48,267 nt of DNA, taken from Bacteroidia bacterium (GTDB lineage: Bacteria; Bacteroidota; Bacteroidia; J057; JANWXU01). The stretch lies in the NCBI GenBank assembly GCA_025057395.1, contig JANWXU010000016.1:1-48267 (forward strand), read 5' to 3'. Shown one piece after another: positions 17,088-27,058 of this stretch. The notes under the pieces were generated by a model that ran no database searches, had not been told where the DNA came from, and was given only the letters and a program-made list of their open reading frames with translations. Numbering within the stretch: the first letter of the stretch is position 1; every line of letters starts with the position of its first letter. A program made the position numbers and the translations under genes.

Positions 17088-19613
17088 TTAAAAAGGATAG
17101 CCAATTCCTAAATTGTATTGGATATTCTGTCCAGCTAAATCCTTAATTTTTTCTAAAACGAAGCCCCGACCATCAGGGGCGTAAATTTGTTGGCCTATAT
17201 CCAGGCGAATTACTAAAAAACTAAAATCAAAACGAAAGCCAATACCAGCTGCTACTCCTAAACGAAGATTGCTTAAAGCTAATAACTCCCTACCATCGTG
17301 CGGCTTAGTACGTTTGGACCACCAAACATTGCCCGCATCTAAAAACCAAGCTAGCTTCAAAGGATTGATAAAATTATGACGAAATTCAAGATTAAATTCA
17401 AATTTATACTCGCCGCCAAAAGCAAATGCCTGTGTAATAAGCCCTGTAGGAAAGGTACCAGGCCCTAGCGTGTTAGACTGCCACCCTCTTACAGAATTAA
17501 TCCCCCCCGAAAAAAAGCGATACTCAAAAGGAATACTCGCCGAATCTCGAAAAGTACCTCCAATACCCACAAAACTACGAAGTACTAACTCTGCATTTTG
17601 CCTAAAAGGAATAAAATACTTGAATTCTACTGAAGCTCTATAAAATTGCGCATAACTAATAGCAACTCTACCCGTATCAATTATGTTATCGGTGAAAGAA
17701 GGTTCTCTTTTAAGCTTATACAGTAGCCAATCTACCAAAAATGGAATATTACCTCCCATCTCGGCACTAGTTCTTAAATACCAGGTATTTTGGGTGCGGC
17801 TCACCCCGTAATTATAACTATATATCCGCTGATAACGTGTAGAAGAATTAAAGCGAGGCTGAAAATCTCTTCGAATAATAAAGGCTGCTAGCTGGCGTGT
17901 ATTAAAATCACCACCAGACACAAGAGGCACTCGAAGCGAATCTTCAAAAGTAGGAGAAAGCTGGCTCTCTACAAGCGTTAAAGCAAGAGGCGTAAAAATA
18001 CTGATAAGGCTATTTTCAGAATTATGCGACCACTGGTATTGAAAATTGATATTAAAACTCTTTCTTTGAAATTCAAGGGGTCTTTCGTAGTTGTAGGCTA
18101 ATATAAGATTAGTAGAAGGAGCATAAATATTAAGCCATTTTTTATTTATTTGCTTTTCAGAAAAACTTTCCAAAAACAATAGGCGTGGCAAAGTATAATT
18201 TACCCTTGCTCCGCCCTGCCAAAAAAATTGAATTGGTTTCCTTTCTATCGATTCTCTGCGGTTAGGATCATAAATACTTACACTTCCTCCTAATTCAAAG
18301 TGAATCCGCTCCGCTCTTCGAAAAGCATTTCGTTTAGCTAATTGAAAATTAAGACCAAAACCTGGGAGGTTAGTATTAAATCGAACATCCTCTGATTGGA
18401 AAGCCTCAAAGCCTAAACGAAAACTATAGCGGTTTTGCAAAACCAGATCAAAGTAATAATCTATTACTTTATTTTGGGTATCAGGGGTGGGTATAACAAT
18501 GGCGTTTTGAAATATGGCTAGCTGCTGTAATCGCCTCTGAGATTGAAGAACATTTTCTAAATTAAAGAAGCTATCCGGTATAATGGAAATCACATTTTGA
18601 ATTGTTTTAGGGTGCATTACTTTAAGAGCATGTGTGCTTGCCTGCCAGTAGGTAGGTAAAGTACGATGAGAACGAAGCCTTAAGCTGCCAATACTTTGAG
18701 TACTCGGAGTTTCAAAACTAAGCAAAATTGTATCTTCAGGAAAACGCCTTAGTTGAATATGAATATCTCTATTGCGATATTTCTCAAAATGTTCTTTGCT
18801 TTGAATTTGAACTACCAGCCACTTACTATTGAGCGTATCTACTCCAACAAGAGTATCAGGCCGCCGAACGTAGTATTCAAATGCGCCACTATGGGCATTA
18901 TAATATCCAGCATTTCTAAGTACTCTAGCTAAACGAGAACGCTCTTCTATTAGAGCATTCTCATTGTAATTTTGCCCTAACTTAATATAACTTTCCTTCT
19001 GGGCGCTTTGTAAAAGGCTATCGACTTCTGCCTGCCCGGTATTGTACTCTATTTTATAGATCTTATTCGGCTTGCCTTCTAAAATGTGAAAAATTAGACT
19101 GACCCGCATAGGGTCAATAGGCAAAGGCTTTATTTCATAGCAAACTTTAGCATCAAAATAACCATTAGCTAAGTAATAATTCTCCAAATTTTTGCAGTCT
19201 TCTACTACTTGCCTAAGATCTAGCTTAGCAGGATATTCTCCTATTACCTCCTTTAAAAAATGAATAACAGGGTTTAAATAGTATCCTCTCTTATCTAACT
19301 TGCAATAAAGTTTTTTTAAAATTGAAGAATCCTTTTCTATAAAATGTCCAAGATTGTAAAGGTGTAGATATAATTTAGATATCAATACTCTTCTATTTGC
19401 CTGCGTTTTAACATAATTGCTTAATTCCTGACTTTGTAAAGTATTCGCTTGCTTAAATCTAAAAGTAGGAGGTTTTTCTACAAGCCTTTCGCCTTTTGAA
19501 AGTGTAAGCGTAGGCTCACAACTAGAATAAAAAAGTGCAATTACTACTAATAGTATATTAGCACACAAAAACCTACCCCCATATGCAAGAGTGATAGAGC
19601 ACAATTTTAACAC
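17088..19613 (-). CDS. tamL: TamL-like lipoprotein Omp85 (BamA/TamA family)
   Basis: An outer-membrane Omp85 protein predicted to help insert or translocate outer-membrane proteins. The open frame reaches 19868, but that end overlaps the divergent SpoU gene and its promoter and reads as Cys-rich nonsense. A GTG at 19613 gives a lipoprotein signal peptide ending in the lipobox YSSC, followed by a Ser/Lys/Gly-rich stretch (TLSKGERLVEK), the usual opening of Bacteroidota TamL. This gives about 841 residues. POTRA-like segments follow (LENYYLANGYFDAKVCYEI, RVLRNAGYYNAHS), then a 16-strand-type barrel containing the Omp85 signature RFFSGGINSVRGW and a final strand IQYNLGIGYPF. A TTG just upstream of the hydrophobic core is another possible start. 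No tamB is in the window. Confidence 0.8.
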   Translation of the reverse strand: MLKLCSITLAYGGRFLCANILLVVIALFYSSCEPTLTLSKGERLVEKPPTFRFKQANTLQSQELSNYVKTQANRRVLISKLYLHLYNLGHFIEKDSSILKKLYCKLDKRGYYLNPVIHFLKEVIGEYPAKLDLRQVVEDCKNLENYYLANGYFDAKVCYEIKPLPIDPMRVSLIFHILEGKPNKIYKIEYNTGQAEVDSLLQSAQKESYIKLGQNYNENALIEERSRLARVLRNAGYYNAHSGAFEYYVRRPDTLVGVDTLNSKWLVVQIQSKEHFEKYRNRDIHIQLRRFPEDTILLSFETPSTQSIGSLRLRSHRTLPTYWQASTHALKVMHPKTIQNVISIIPDSFFNLENVLQSQRRLQQLAIFQNAIVIPTPDTQNKVIDYYFDLVLQNRYSFRLGFEAFQSEDVRFNTNLPGFGLNFQLAKRNAFRRAERIHFELGGSVSIYDPNRRESIERKPIQFFWQGGARVNYTLPRLLFLESFSEKQINKKWLNIYAPSTNLILAYNYERPLEFQRKSFNINFQYQWSHNSENSLISIFTPLALTLVESQLSPTFEDSLRVPLVSGGDFNTRQLAAFIIRRDFQPRFNSSTRYQRIYSYNYGVSRTQNTWYLRTSAEMGGNIPFLVDWLLYKLKREPSFTDNIIDTGRVAISYAQFYRASVEFKYFIPFRQNAELVLRSFVGIGGTFRDSASIPFEYRFFSGGINSVRGWQSNTLGPGTFPTGLITQAFAFGGEYKFEFNLEFRHNFINPLKLAWFLDAGNVWWSKRTKPHDGRELLALSNLRLGVAAGIGFRFDFSFLVIRLDIGQQIYAPDGRGFVLEKIKDLAGQNIQYNLGIGYPF

Positions 19614-19632
19614 CCGATAAGCAACAAAAAGA

Positions 19633-19664
19633 TTTGATAGTGAATGGCAGCATTTTTTTATTTG
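19633..19664 (+). promoter_or_regulatory. Promoter of the SpoU/TrmH methyltransferase gene
   Basis: TTTG (19633-19636), 20 nt, then TTTATTTG (19657-19664), one mismatch from TAnnTTTG. It lies 31 nt before the ATG at 19696 and inside the unlikely N-terminal extension of the opposite tamL frame. Confidence 0.45.
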
Positions 19665-19695
19665 GCACAAAAAAAATAAATTTTTCAAAACTGCA

Positions 19696-20511
19696 ATGTA
19701 CTCTAAACTTTCTATATCCAAGCAAAAAACATATGCTAGCTTGGAGCACAAAAAATACCGCATCCAGCAAGGTCTTTTTTTAGCTGAAGGAATAAAACTG
19801 GTAAAAGAAGCTATTATTAGCCAATGGCCTATAGAAGCAATTCTTATCCAAGAAAATATTTTAAACACTGCATTAAAAAAAGAATCTATTATAACTCAAT
19901 TACCCTCTCGCCAAATTATTACTTGTAGTAAAGAGCAAATTCAAAAAATTAGTACCCTTACTAACCCCGATGGATTTATTGCTGTACTAAAACTTCCAAC
20001 TCAAGCTTACAGCCCAATTAAATGGAGCTCTTTAAAACCTAAATTAAAACAAGCACAATTACAAAAGCCTGCTTTTATCCTACATGCTGCCCAAGATCCT
20101 GGTAACTTGGGCACCCTGCTTCGTACAGCTCTATGGTTTGATTTTGGATGTATTATCTGTGATGCACAAACAGTAGACTGCTTTAACCCCAAAGTTGTAA
20201 GAGCTTCCATGGGCAGTTTATTTTACATTCCTGTTTATTATTTACAAGATTTAGAAGAGCTTTTACTAGAAGAACAGGAACGAATTCTTGCTGCATGCCT
20301 ATACGGAGAATGGGCTCCTCGAAAGTGGGGACATCGAAATTGGATTTTGCTAGGAAACGAGTCTCAGGGATTGCCTGATATTTGGCTTAAAAAATATCAC
20401 TTAGAAAAAACTACAATACCTAGCAATTCTTGTTGTGATTCCCTTAACATAACAGTAGCAGCTGGAATTTTAGCGTGGGAAGTATTTCAAAAAGGAAATA
20501 AAAAATCTTAA
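19696..20511 (+). CDS. SpoU/TrmH-family RNA 2'-O-methyltransferase
   Basis: Predicted ribose 2'-O-methyltransferase of rRNA or tRNA with a SPOUT knot. The 271 residues comprise an N-terminal L30e-like substrate-binding domain (about 1-105; KKYRIQQGLFLAEGIKLVKEA) and the catalytic domain with motif 1 DPGNLGTLLRTA (134-145), NPKVVRASMGSLFYIPV (164-180), motif 2 LLGNESQGLP (218-227) and motif 3 SLNITVAAGILAWE (249-262), which form the SAM-binding knot. The usual IPM before motif 3 reads IPSNSCCDS here, a small variation. It is transcribed divergently from tamL. The exact target cannot be told from sequence. Confidence 0.9.
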   Translation: MYSKLSISKQKTYASLEHKKYRIQQGLFLAEGIKLVKEAIISQWPIEAILIQENILNTALKKESIITQLPSRQIITCSKEQIQKISTLTNPDGFIAVLKLPTQAYSPIKWSSLKPKLKQAQLQKPAFILHAAQDPGNLGTLLRTALWFDFGCIICDAQTVDCFNPKVVRASMGSLFYIPVYYLQDLEELLLEEQERILAACLYGEWAPRKWGHRNWILLGNESQGLPDIWLKKYHLEKTTIPSNSCCDSLNITVAAGILAWEVFQKGNKKS

Positions 20512-20798
20512 ATTTGAATTATAAATTTTCTAAGAGCAAAACTACTGCTAAACTTTTTTACATGCACTATTACTTTGCGCCTAAATAATTAATATAAAAC
20601 ATAAACTGAAATGCTACCCTGGATATTCCAAAGCGATGAATTACAAGCCTATAAAAGTTGAGTAGTATCGTCCCTTGCGCCAATTGAGCAAGGAGAGGTA
20701 GAAAAAATTTATTTTTAGCTTGAGAAGTTGTAGTAAGCAGCAAATATTTTTGAATTAAAAAATCAAATCTTGTGGCTTTCTAATGCTTTTCTTACCTT

Positions 20799-22595
20799 TT
20801 ATAATTCTGCCTCTATTTGTTGCTGCTCATATAACTGGTAATAAAAATTACGCCTGGCCAAAAGCTCTTGATGCTTACCTCTTTCTACAATTTTTCCTCT
20901 TTGCAAGACAATAATACAATCCGCCCCTTGCACAACATTTAAGCGATGAGTCACCACAATAAGGGTAGGGTGGTAACCATCTTGGCCACACATAGTACGT
21001 AAATTTTGCAAAATATACTCCTGGGTTTGAGAGTCTATAGCTGACAGAGCATCGTCTAAAATTAAAATAGGCTTTTTAACCAAGTAAGCACGGGCAAGAG
21101 ATATACGCTGCTTCTGTCCTCCAGATAAAGTTACTCCTCTTTCCCCAACAACAGTTTCAAATTGTTGAGGGAAACCCAAAATGTCTTCATAAATGCCAGC
21201 AAATTGAGCAGCTTTAATAATCTCCTGCTCGGTAGCATTTTCCTTACCAAAGGCAATATTTGCTCTTATTGTATCAGAAAATAAAAAACTATCCTGGGGT
21301 ACATATGCAATTGCGCTTCGTAGTTCTAGCTGAGCGTAGGCATTAAGCGGGTAATCGCCCAAGTAAATAATGCCTTCGGTAGGGTCCCATAAACGAGGTA
21401 ATAAGCTAACGAGTGAAGTTTTTCCTGAGCCTGTTGCTCCCACAATTGCCAAAAACTGTCCTTGGGGTATTGTAAATGAAATTGCTTCTAGCGCCTTTAT
21501 ACCAGTTTGAGGATAGTATAGAGATACATTCTCAAAACGAATAGAGCAATCTGTTAATTTAGGGCCCGTTCTAGGAAAAATAATTTCTGGCTCTTGAGCA
21601 AGCACTTCATTTACTCTTTGCTGACTAGCTGCTGCTCTTTGAATAAGACTAGTTACCCACCCCAAAGCTGCCACTGGCCAAACAAGTAAATTGAGATATA
21701 CAATAAATTCTGCTATAGTGCCTATTGTCAAAGTACCCGCTATTACTTTTTCACCCCCTATCCATACCGTGAAAACTGTACTTAAACCAATAAGTAGGGC
21801 TATAAGGGGATGAAATAAAGCGTCTACTTGCACAAGGCTAAGAGAAAGCTTTCGAAATTCTTGAGAACTAGCTATAAAACGATCTTTAATTGCCTCTTCA
21901 CGAGCATAGGCTTTTATAAGTCGAACTCCTGAAAAAACCTCTTGCACCCAAGAGTTTAAGATAGCCAATTGCGCCTGTACTGCTTCACTTCTTTTTATAA
22001 TAATAGAGTGCACCCAATATATTAAAAAAGCAAGTAAAGGAAGGGGCGCTAAAGTGTAAAGGGTAAGCTCTACATTTACTACTATCATAGTAAAAAGAAT
22101 CATCAAAAATAAAGTTAGGGTGTTGAGGCTATACATAATACCTGGCCCTGTAAACATTCTCACATTGCTAATATCTTCAGAAATACGCGCCATTAAGTCA
22201 CCAGTCGAATATTTGAGAAGAGTACTTTGCGAATAGGTTTGGTATTTTTCAAATAGTTCATTTTTTTGATTATACTCAATTTTGCGCGACATAACAATAA
22301 TTGTCTGCCGCACAAAAAATAAAAATACCCCTCGCAAAAATGCCATTAATAAAACAAGAAGTCCAAAAAGCAAGAGTACCTTTTTTACTAAACTTGTTAT
22401 TTGTTCCTCAACTGTAAAGCCATTAATAAGCTGTTTAATCTTTATCAGGTGCTCTACTAAATCAAACGCATGACGAACAATCTGGGCAGGATAAATAGAA
22501 AACCAATTGGAAATCACCAAAAAAATGATTCCGCCCAATAAAAGTAATTTATACTTATTAAAATAAGGAAGTAAGCTTAGCAATAGTGTCTTCAA
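20799..22595 (-). CDS. ABC exporter, fused membrane and ATPase domains (MsbA-like)
   Basis: A 598-residue half-transporter that works as a homodimer in the inner membrane, exporting lipids, peptides or drugs. The N-terminal ABC type-1 domain has six hydrophobic helices (about 17-320). The ATPase has Walker A GATGSGKTS (386-394), Q-loop YVPQDS (431-436), signature LSGGQ (490-494), Walker B ILILDD (510-515) and the switch His550 (VTHR). The substrate is unknown; the closest general type is MsbA/BmrA. It starts 14 nt after the stop of the PhyH-like gene, so the two are probably one operon and may share a substrate. Confidence 0.92.
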   Translation of the reverse strand: MKTLLLSLLPYFNKYKLLLLGGIIFLVISNWFSIYPAQIVRHAFDLVEHLIKIKQLINGFTVEEQITSLVKKVLLLFGLLVLLMAFLRGVFLFFVRQTIIVMSRKIEYNQKNELFEKYQTYSQSTLLKYSTGDLMARISEDISNVRMFTGPGIMYSLNTLTLFLMILFTMIVVNVELTLYTLAPLPLLAFLIYWVHSIIIKRSEAVQAQLAILNSWVQEVFSGVRLIKAYAREEAIKDRFIASSQEFRKLSLSLVQVDALFHPLIALLIGLSTVFTVWIGGEKVIAGTLTIGTIAEFIVYLNLLVWPVAALGWVTSLIQRAAASQQRVNEVLAQEPEIIFPRTGPKLTDCSIRFENVSLYYPQTGIKALEAISFTIPQGQFLAIVGATGSGKTSLVSLLPRLWDPTEGIIYLGDYPLNAYAQLELRSAIAYVPQDSFLFSDTIRANIAFGKENATEQEIIKAAQFAGIYEDILGFPQQFETVVGERGVTLSGGQKQRISLARAYLVKKPILILDDALSAIDSQTQEYILQNLRTMCGQDGYHPTLIVVTHRLNVVQGADCIIVLQRGKIVERGKHQELLARRNFYYQLYEQQQIEAEL

Positions 22596-22609
22596 AGCAA
22601 ATTATTTTT

Positions 22610-23587
22610 TTATAAAGAACTAATAGCGGGCCGTTCTGTAATTTCATGATAACAAAAAACATCTTTAGCAAAATAATGTCCTACCAAACTTTTGCGCGTA
22701 AGAGCAGAATTTTGAATGGGCGCTCCTGCGTGTAACAAATTAGCATGCCATATTAAAACGTCTCCTCTTTGGGCACAAAAGACGCTAGGCGTTAATTCAT
22801 ATTCAGCGATAATTTGTTGAATTTTTTCTTCATACCGGGCATAACTTTTTGCTCCTATACGCCACCAATTATTTCCAGTTTCAAAAGCATCATTCATAAT
22901 ATAGGGCAAACGATGACTTTTGGGGTAATAGCATAGGGGGCCTGCCTCAGGTTGTACATCTTCTAGTGCCACCCATATAGCAATTAAATATCCTTTAGGT
23001 TCAGTGCTCATATGGATGAAATCAGAATGAGGCTTCTGTTCGCTACCATGTGTAAAAAATATAGACTGAAATAACCAAACTGGCTTTCCTAAAATAAAAG
23101 AAAGTAGCTCTATTAAAGGAGGATAGTGCAAAATATTATTTAAAGCACTACTTTTTAAGTGGGCATCCATTATTTTTTTGCCTGTATAATTATACTTAAT
23201 CTTCTTTTGAGTAAGCAAAGTCTCAACTTCTTTTAAGGCCTTAGCAATAATCTCAACTTCAAAATATTGCCTAAGTACTAGATAACCTTCTTCTACCCAT
23301 TGCTTTAATTGCTGCTGAAGTTCTACATCCAAACTCTGATAATAAGAACTTAAATAAAGCTGCTGCAGGGCGGTGGGAGAGTCTAACCAGGGCACTTCGT
23401 GAGAAGGATTTTGAATATCGCGGGCGCAAACGGGAGCCAAAATACTTTTAGCTATACCCAATTGACGATACAGCTTTCTATTATGCCATAATTTATGAAT
23501 ATTGAGTAGATTGTAAAGAATGTAGAATAACTTATAGTCTCTCAATTGTCCGGAATAAGTAGCAAATAGTTTTCGAAGATCTGGCAT
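22610..23587 (-). CDS. Phytanoyl-CoA dioxygenase (PhyH) family protein
   Basis: A 325-residue Fe(II)/2-oxoglutarate-dependent oxygenase, hydroxylating an unknown substrate. The facial triad is visible: HSD (His187 and Asp189) in KPHSDFIHM and the distal His286 in WHANLLHAGAP, with Arg298 (LTRKS) placed to bind 2-oxoglutarate. The core strands IAIWVALEDVQPEAGPL and YYPKSHRLPYI are typical of PhyH enzymes, where the phrase GPL-x-x-P-x-SH is common. Residues 1-100 are a helical N-terminal extension. It lies directly upstream of the ABC exporter gene, 14 nt away, which suggests the product could be exported, but this is inference. Confidence 0.85.
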   Translation of the reverse strand: MPDLRKLFATYSGQLRDYKLFYILYNLLNIHKLWHNRKLYRQLGIAKSILAPVCARDIQNPSHEVPWLDSPTALQQLYLSSYYQSLDVELQQQLKQWVEEGYLVLRQYFEVEIIAKALKEVETLLTQKKIKYNYTGKKIMDAHLKSSALNNILHYPPLIELLSFILGKPVWLFQSIFFTHGSEQKPHSDFIHMSTEPKGYLIAIWVALEDVQPEAGPLCYYPKSHRLPYIMNDAFETGNNWWRIGAKSYARYEEKIQQIIAEYELTPSVFCAQRGDVLIWHANLLHAGAPIQNSALTRKSLVGHYFAKDVFCYHEITERPAISSL

Positions 23588-23621
23588 AAAAAATTAAGGT
23601 AGGAGATGGCTTCATAAAATT

Positions 23622-23653
23622 AAAAAAAGCCTACGTATAAAGCATACGTAGGC
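23622..23653 (-). terminator. Rho-independent terminator of nrdJ
   Basis: GCCTACGTAT (23629-23638) and ATACGTAGGC (23644-23653) form a perfect 10-bp stem with a 5-nt loop. On the minus strand it is followed by seven T (23628-23622), 43 nt after the nrdJ stop codon. Confidence 0.88.
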
Positions 23654-23695
23654 GAAAAAGGAAAAAACAAAGGAACTAACTAAAAAGAAAAAGAT

Positions 23696-26600
23696 TTAGC
23701 TACAGCCCATGCTATTCCCACAATTCAAACACTTATAACAAGTGCCACTCCTTATAGTAATGTGCCCACATACATTACAAGAAGGTGCATCCCCCATAAG
23801 GCTTAAACTTTGCTGTTGTGCTGCTATAGCTGCTAGGTAACTTTGCGTAATACCGCTAAAGGGTGCATTTAAACCATTTCGCTCCAGGAAAATATTACTA
23901 GGTTTAATAGAAGCTGCGTTATTGTTATTAGAGTTTTGCTGTAAAGAGGTAGAAGAAGTGCTAGGTAAAGAATCCTCCCCTGAAGTTTTGTTTTTCGGGG
24001 GCTTGGTATTTTCATTTTCTATTTTTGTACGGGCTACATGAGCAAAGTCTTCCCGATTTAGATATTCCAAGGCCAATAAGCGAAAAATAAAATCTACAAT
24101 CGACGTAGCATGTTTTATATTCTCGTGATCTACAGGTCCAGAAGGTTCAAAACGTGTAAAAGCAAATTTATCGACAAACTCTTCTAAGGGAACACCATAC
24201 TGCAAACCAATCGAAATTGCAATGGCAAAACAATTCAGCATGCTACGCAAGGTAGCCCCCTCTTTATGCATATCAATAAAAATCTCCCCAAGTGTACCGT
24301 CCTCGTATTCACCTGTGCGTAGAAATAGCGTTTGACCGCCCACTTTAGCTTTTTGAGTAAATCCTCTTCTCTTAGCGGGCAAAGGACGACGATTTACTAC
24401 TCTACGTAGAGAACTCTTGAAATCGTTATCATCAGACTGAGCGAGCATATTAGCAATTGTTTCTAAAAGCTCTTCTTTAGTAAACTCCATCTTTTGCTTG
24501 CCATTCTTGGTTTGTAAAACTAACGTACCCGCCTTGCGAGTATCTGATTTTGTAGAAAGGGGCTGTGAAAGCTTAGAGCCATCGCGATAGATAGAAATAG
24601 CTTTCAACGAAAGCTTATGGGCAAGCATGTAACACTCTTGTATTTCTTGCCAAGCAGCCTCGTGGGGTAAATTGATAGTCTTAGAAATAGCGCCGCTAAT
24701 AAAAGGCTGTGCCGCTGCCATCATTCGGATATGTCCATGCGGGTGGATAAAACGAGTTCCTTTCAAGCCACATTTATTAGCACAGTCAAAAACAGGATAG
24801 TGCTCTGGCTTCAAGTAGGGAGCTCCTTCGATAGTCATTGTACCTGTAACGTATTCATTAGCAGCTGCAATTTGAGTAGGCGTAAAGCCCAGCGCTTCTA
24901 ACAAAGAAAAATTAGGATTTTGATATTGGTCTGGAGTAAAACCTAGACGACGTAAGCAGTCTTCTCCTAGGGTAAAAACATTAAATGTATGCTGCAATTC
25001 AAAAGCTGAGGGCAATTGGGCTTCAATATTATTCAAGTCTTTATCTAAGAAACCTTTTGCTCGTAGACTTTCAGGGTTAATGTAGGGAGCCCCTTTTAGA
25101 GTAGCATGCCCCACCGCATATTTAACAATAGCTTCAATTTCATGACTTTGATACCCTAGATTATGCAAGGCTAATGGAATAGCCTGATTAATAATTTTGA
25201 AGTATCCACCTCCTGCCAGTTTCTTGAATTTTACAAGTGCAAAATCAGGTTCTATTCCTGTGGTATCGCAATCCATAAGTAAGCCTATGGTACCCGTAGG
25301 CGCCAGTACCGTCACTTGCGCGTTACGGTATCCATATTCAGTACCCAGCTGCAAAGCTTGGTCCCATGCTTGGCAGGCTGCCTTAAGCAAATATTTAGGA
25401 CATTCAGCCTCATTAATGCCCTGTGGAATAATTGATAGCCCTTCGTAAGCAGAAGCATCCGCATTATATGCAGCATAACGATGGTTACGTAATACTCGCA
25501 GCATATCTTCCTTATTACGCTCATAGCCTGGAAAGGGCGAAAGATGAGCAGCCATTTCCGCAGAAGTAGCATAGGCCGTGCCTGTCATGATAGCGGTAAT
25601 GGCAGCACAGATGGCATTTGCTTTGGGGCTATCATAAGGAATGCCCGCTACCATTAGCATAGAACCTAAATTGGCATATCCTAGCCCTAATGTGCGAAAA
25701 TCGTAAGAAAGGCGAGCTATCTCCTTAGAAGGATAATGAGCCATTTGAACTGAAATATCAAGTACTACCGTCCAAATACGGCAAGCATGGCAAAAAGCCT
25801 CTACATCAAATTCTAGTGTCGAATCATTGAAAAATTTTCTCAAGTTCAAGCTAGCTAAATTACAAGCTGTATTATCTAAAAACATGTATTCTGAACACGG
25901 GTTAGAAGCCCGAATCTCTCCGTCTTTAGGACAAGTATGCCATTCATTTATGGTCGTATGAAATTGTACCCCAGGATCCGCGCAAGCCCATGCTGCTTCT
26001 GCGATGGCATTCCATAATTCACGCGCTTTATAAGTCTGTGCGACTTTACCGCTCGTACGGTAATACGTATGCCATTCTCCATCCTTTTCAAGAATTTCGA
26101 AAAAATGATTAGGAATACGGACAGAATTATTGGAATTTTGTCCTGAAACTGTTCTATAAGCTTCTCCTTCATAATCGGCAGGATAGCCTGCAGCAATAAG
26201 AGCCGCCACTTTCTTTTCCTCATCTTTTTTCCAATTAATGAAAGCCATAATTTCAGGATGGTCTATATCCAAAATCACCATCTTAGCAGCGCGGCGAGTA
26301 GTACCTCCCGACTTGATAGCCCCTGCGGCTCGGTCTCCAATCTTTAAAAAGCTCATTAAGCCTGAAGAGTGCCCTCCTCCACTTAAAGGCTCTCCTTCAG
26401 CCCGAATATTTGAAAAATTAGTACCTACTCCTGACCCATACTTAAAAATTCTAGCTTCTCGCACCCAAAGATCCATTATTCCCCCCTCGTTTACTAAATC
26501 ATCATTTACTGAAAGAATAAAGCAGGCGTGCGGCTGCGGACGCTCGTAAGCGGATTGCGACTCTACTACTTCGTTGGTTTCAGGGTCTACATACCAATGC

Positions 26601-27058
26601 CCTTGCGGTGGTCCTGCTATACCATAACTTTCATATAACCCAGTGTTAAACCATTGTGGAGAATTGGGTGCTGCCATCTGGGCAAGCATCATAAAACAAG
26701 CCTCATGATAAAAATTTTCCGCGTCTTCTTTCGAAGCAAAATAGCCGAATCGTTCCCCCCACCTTTGCCAGCAATTAGCTAGGCGATGTACCACTTGTTT
26801 TATGGAAGTTTCGCGACCTTCGGGTGTAGGAACGCCAGCTTTGCGAAAATACTTCTGAGCTAAAATATCTGTTGCCACTTGACTCCAACCCTTGGGTACT
26901 TCTACATTGTTCATTTCAAAAACAACATCGCCCTTGGGGTTGCGAATTACGGACGTCCGCAGCTCGTATTCAAAAGCATCAAATGCGCTCTCTACGTTCT
27001 TAGTGAAAAAACGCTTGAAAGATAAGCCCTTGGGTGAAAATGAATTGTGCTGGGTCAT
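23696..27058 (-). CDS. nrdJ: Adenosylcobalamin-dependent (class II) ribonucleotide reductase
   Basis: Reduces ribonucleotides to deoxyribonucleotides using an adenosylcobalamin radical. The 1120 residues show the class II barrel: NSPQWFNTGLY (132-142), HACF with the redox Cys179, the effector/substrate region IFKYGSGVGTNFSNIR, the active-site loop NPCSE (386-390, with Asn, Cys and Glu) and the APTGTIG loop. Residues about 850-1010 match a TSCPD domain. A Ser/Asn-rich linker (LPSTSSTSLQQNSNNNN) leads to a C-terminal Cys cluster (CNVCGH ... CYKCLNCG) that binds Zn or passes electrons. Length and layout fit the long Bacteroidota form. No intein is seen. It is transcribed alone and ends at a strong terminator. 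I recognise no cobalamin riboswitch upstream. Confidence 0.95.
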   Translation of the reverse strand: MTQHNSFSPKGLSFKRFFTKNVESAFDAFEYELRTSVIRNPKGDVVFEMNNVEVPKGWSQVATDILAQKYFRKAGVPTPEGRETSIKQVVHRLANCWQRWGERFGYFASKEDAENFYHEACFMMLAQMAAPNSPQWFNTGLYESYGIAGPPQGHWYVDPETNEVVESQSAYERPQPHACFILSVNDDLVNEGGIMDLWVREARIFKYGSGVGTNFSNIRAEGEPLSGGGHSSGLMSFLKIGDRAAGAIKSGGTTRRAAKMVILDIDHPEIMAFINWKKDEEKKVAALIAAGYPADYEGEAYRTVSGQNSNNSVRIPNHFFEILEKDGEWHTYYRTSGKVAQTYKARELWNAIAEAAWACADPGVQFHTTINEWHTCPKDGEIRASNPCSEYMFLDNTACNLASLNLRKFFNDSTLEFDVEAFCHACRIWTVVLDISVQMAHYPSKEIARLSYDFRTLGLGYANLGSMLMVAGIPYDSPKANAICAAITAIMTGTAYATSAEMAAHLSPFPGYERNKEDMLRVLRNHRYAAYNADASAYEGLSIIPQGINEAECPKYLLKAACQAWDQALQLGTEYGYRNAQVTVLAPTGTIGLLMDCDTTGIEPDFALVKFKKLAGGGYFKIINQAIPLALHNLGYQSHEIEAIVKYAVGHATLKGAPYINPESLRAKGFLDKDLNNIEAQLPSAFELQHTFNVFTLGEDCLRRLGFTPDQYQNPNFSLLEALGFTPTQIAAANEYVTGTMTIEGAPYLKPEHYPVFDCANKCGLKGTRFIHPHGHIRMMAAAQPFISGAISKTINLPHEAAWQEIQECYMLAHKLSLKAISIYRDGSKLSQPLSTKSDTRKAGTLVLQTKNGKQKMEFTKEELLETIANMLAQSDDNDFKSSLRRVVNRRPLPAKRRGFTQKAKVGGQTLFLRTGEYEDGTLGEIFIDMHKEGATLRSMLNCFAIAISIGLQYGVPLEEFVDKFAFTRFEPSGPVDHENIKHATSIVDFIFRLLALEYLNREDFAHVARTKIENENTKPPKNKTSGEDSLPSTSSTSLQQNSNNNNAASIKPSNIFLERNGLNAPFSGITQSYLAAIAAQQQSLSLMGDAPSCNVCGHITIRSGTCYKCLNCGNSMGCS

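Noticed and set aside
20673-20693. CCTTGC/GCAAGG dyad after the SpoU gene
   Set aside because: Only 6 bp with a 9-nt loop and no T-run; too weak to call a terminator.
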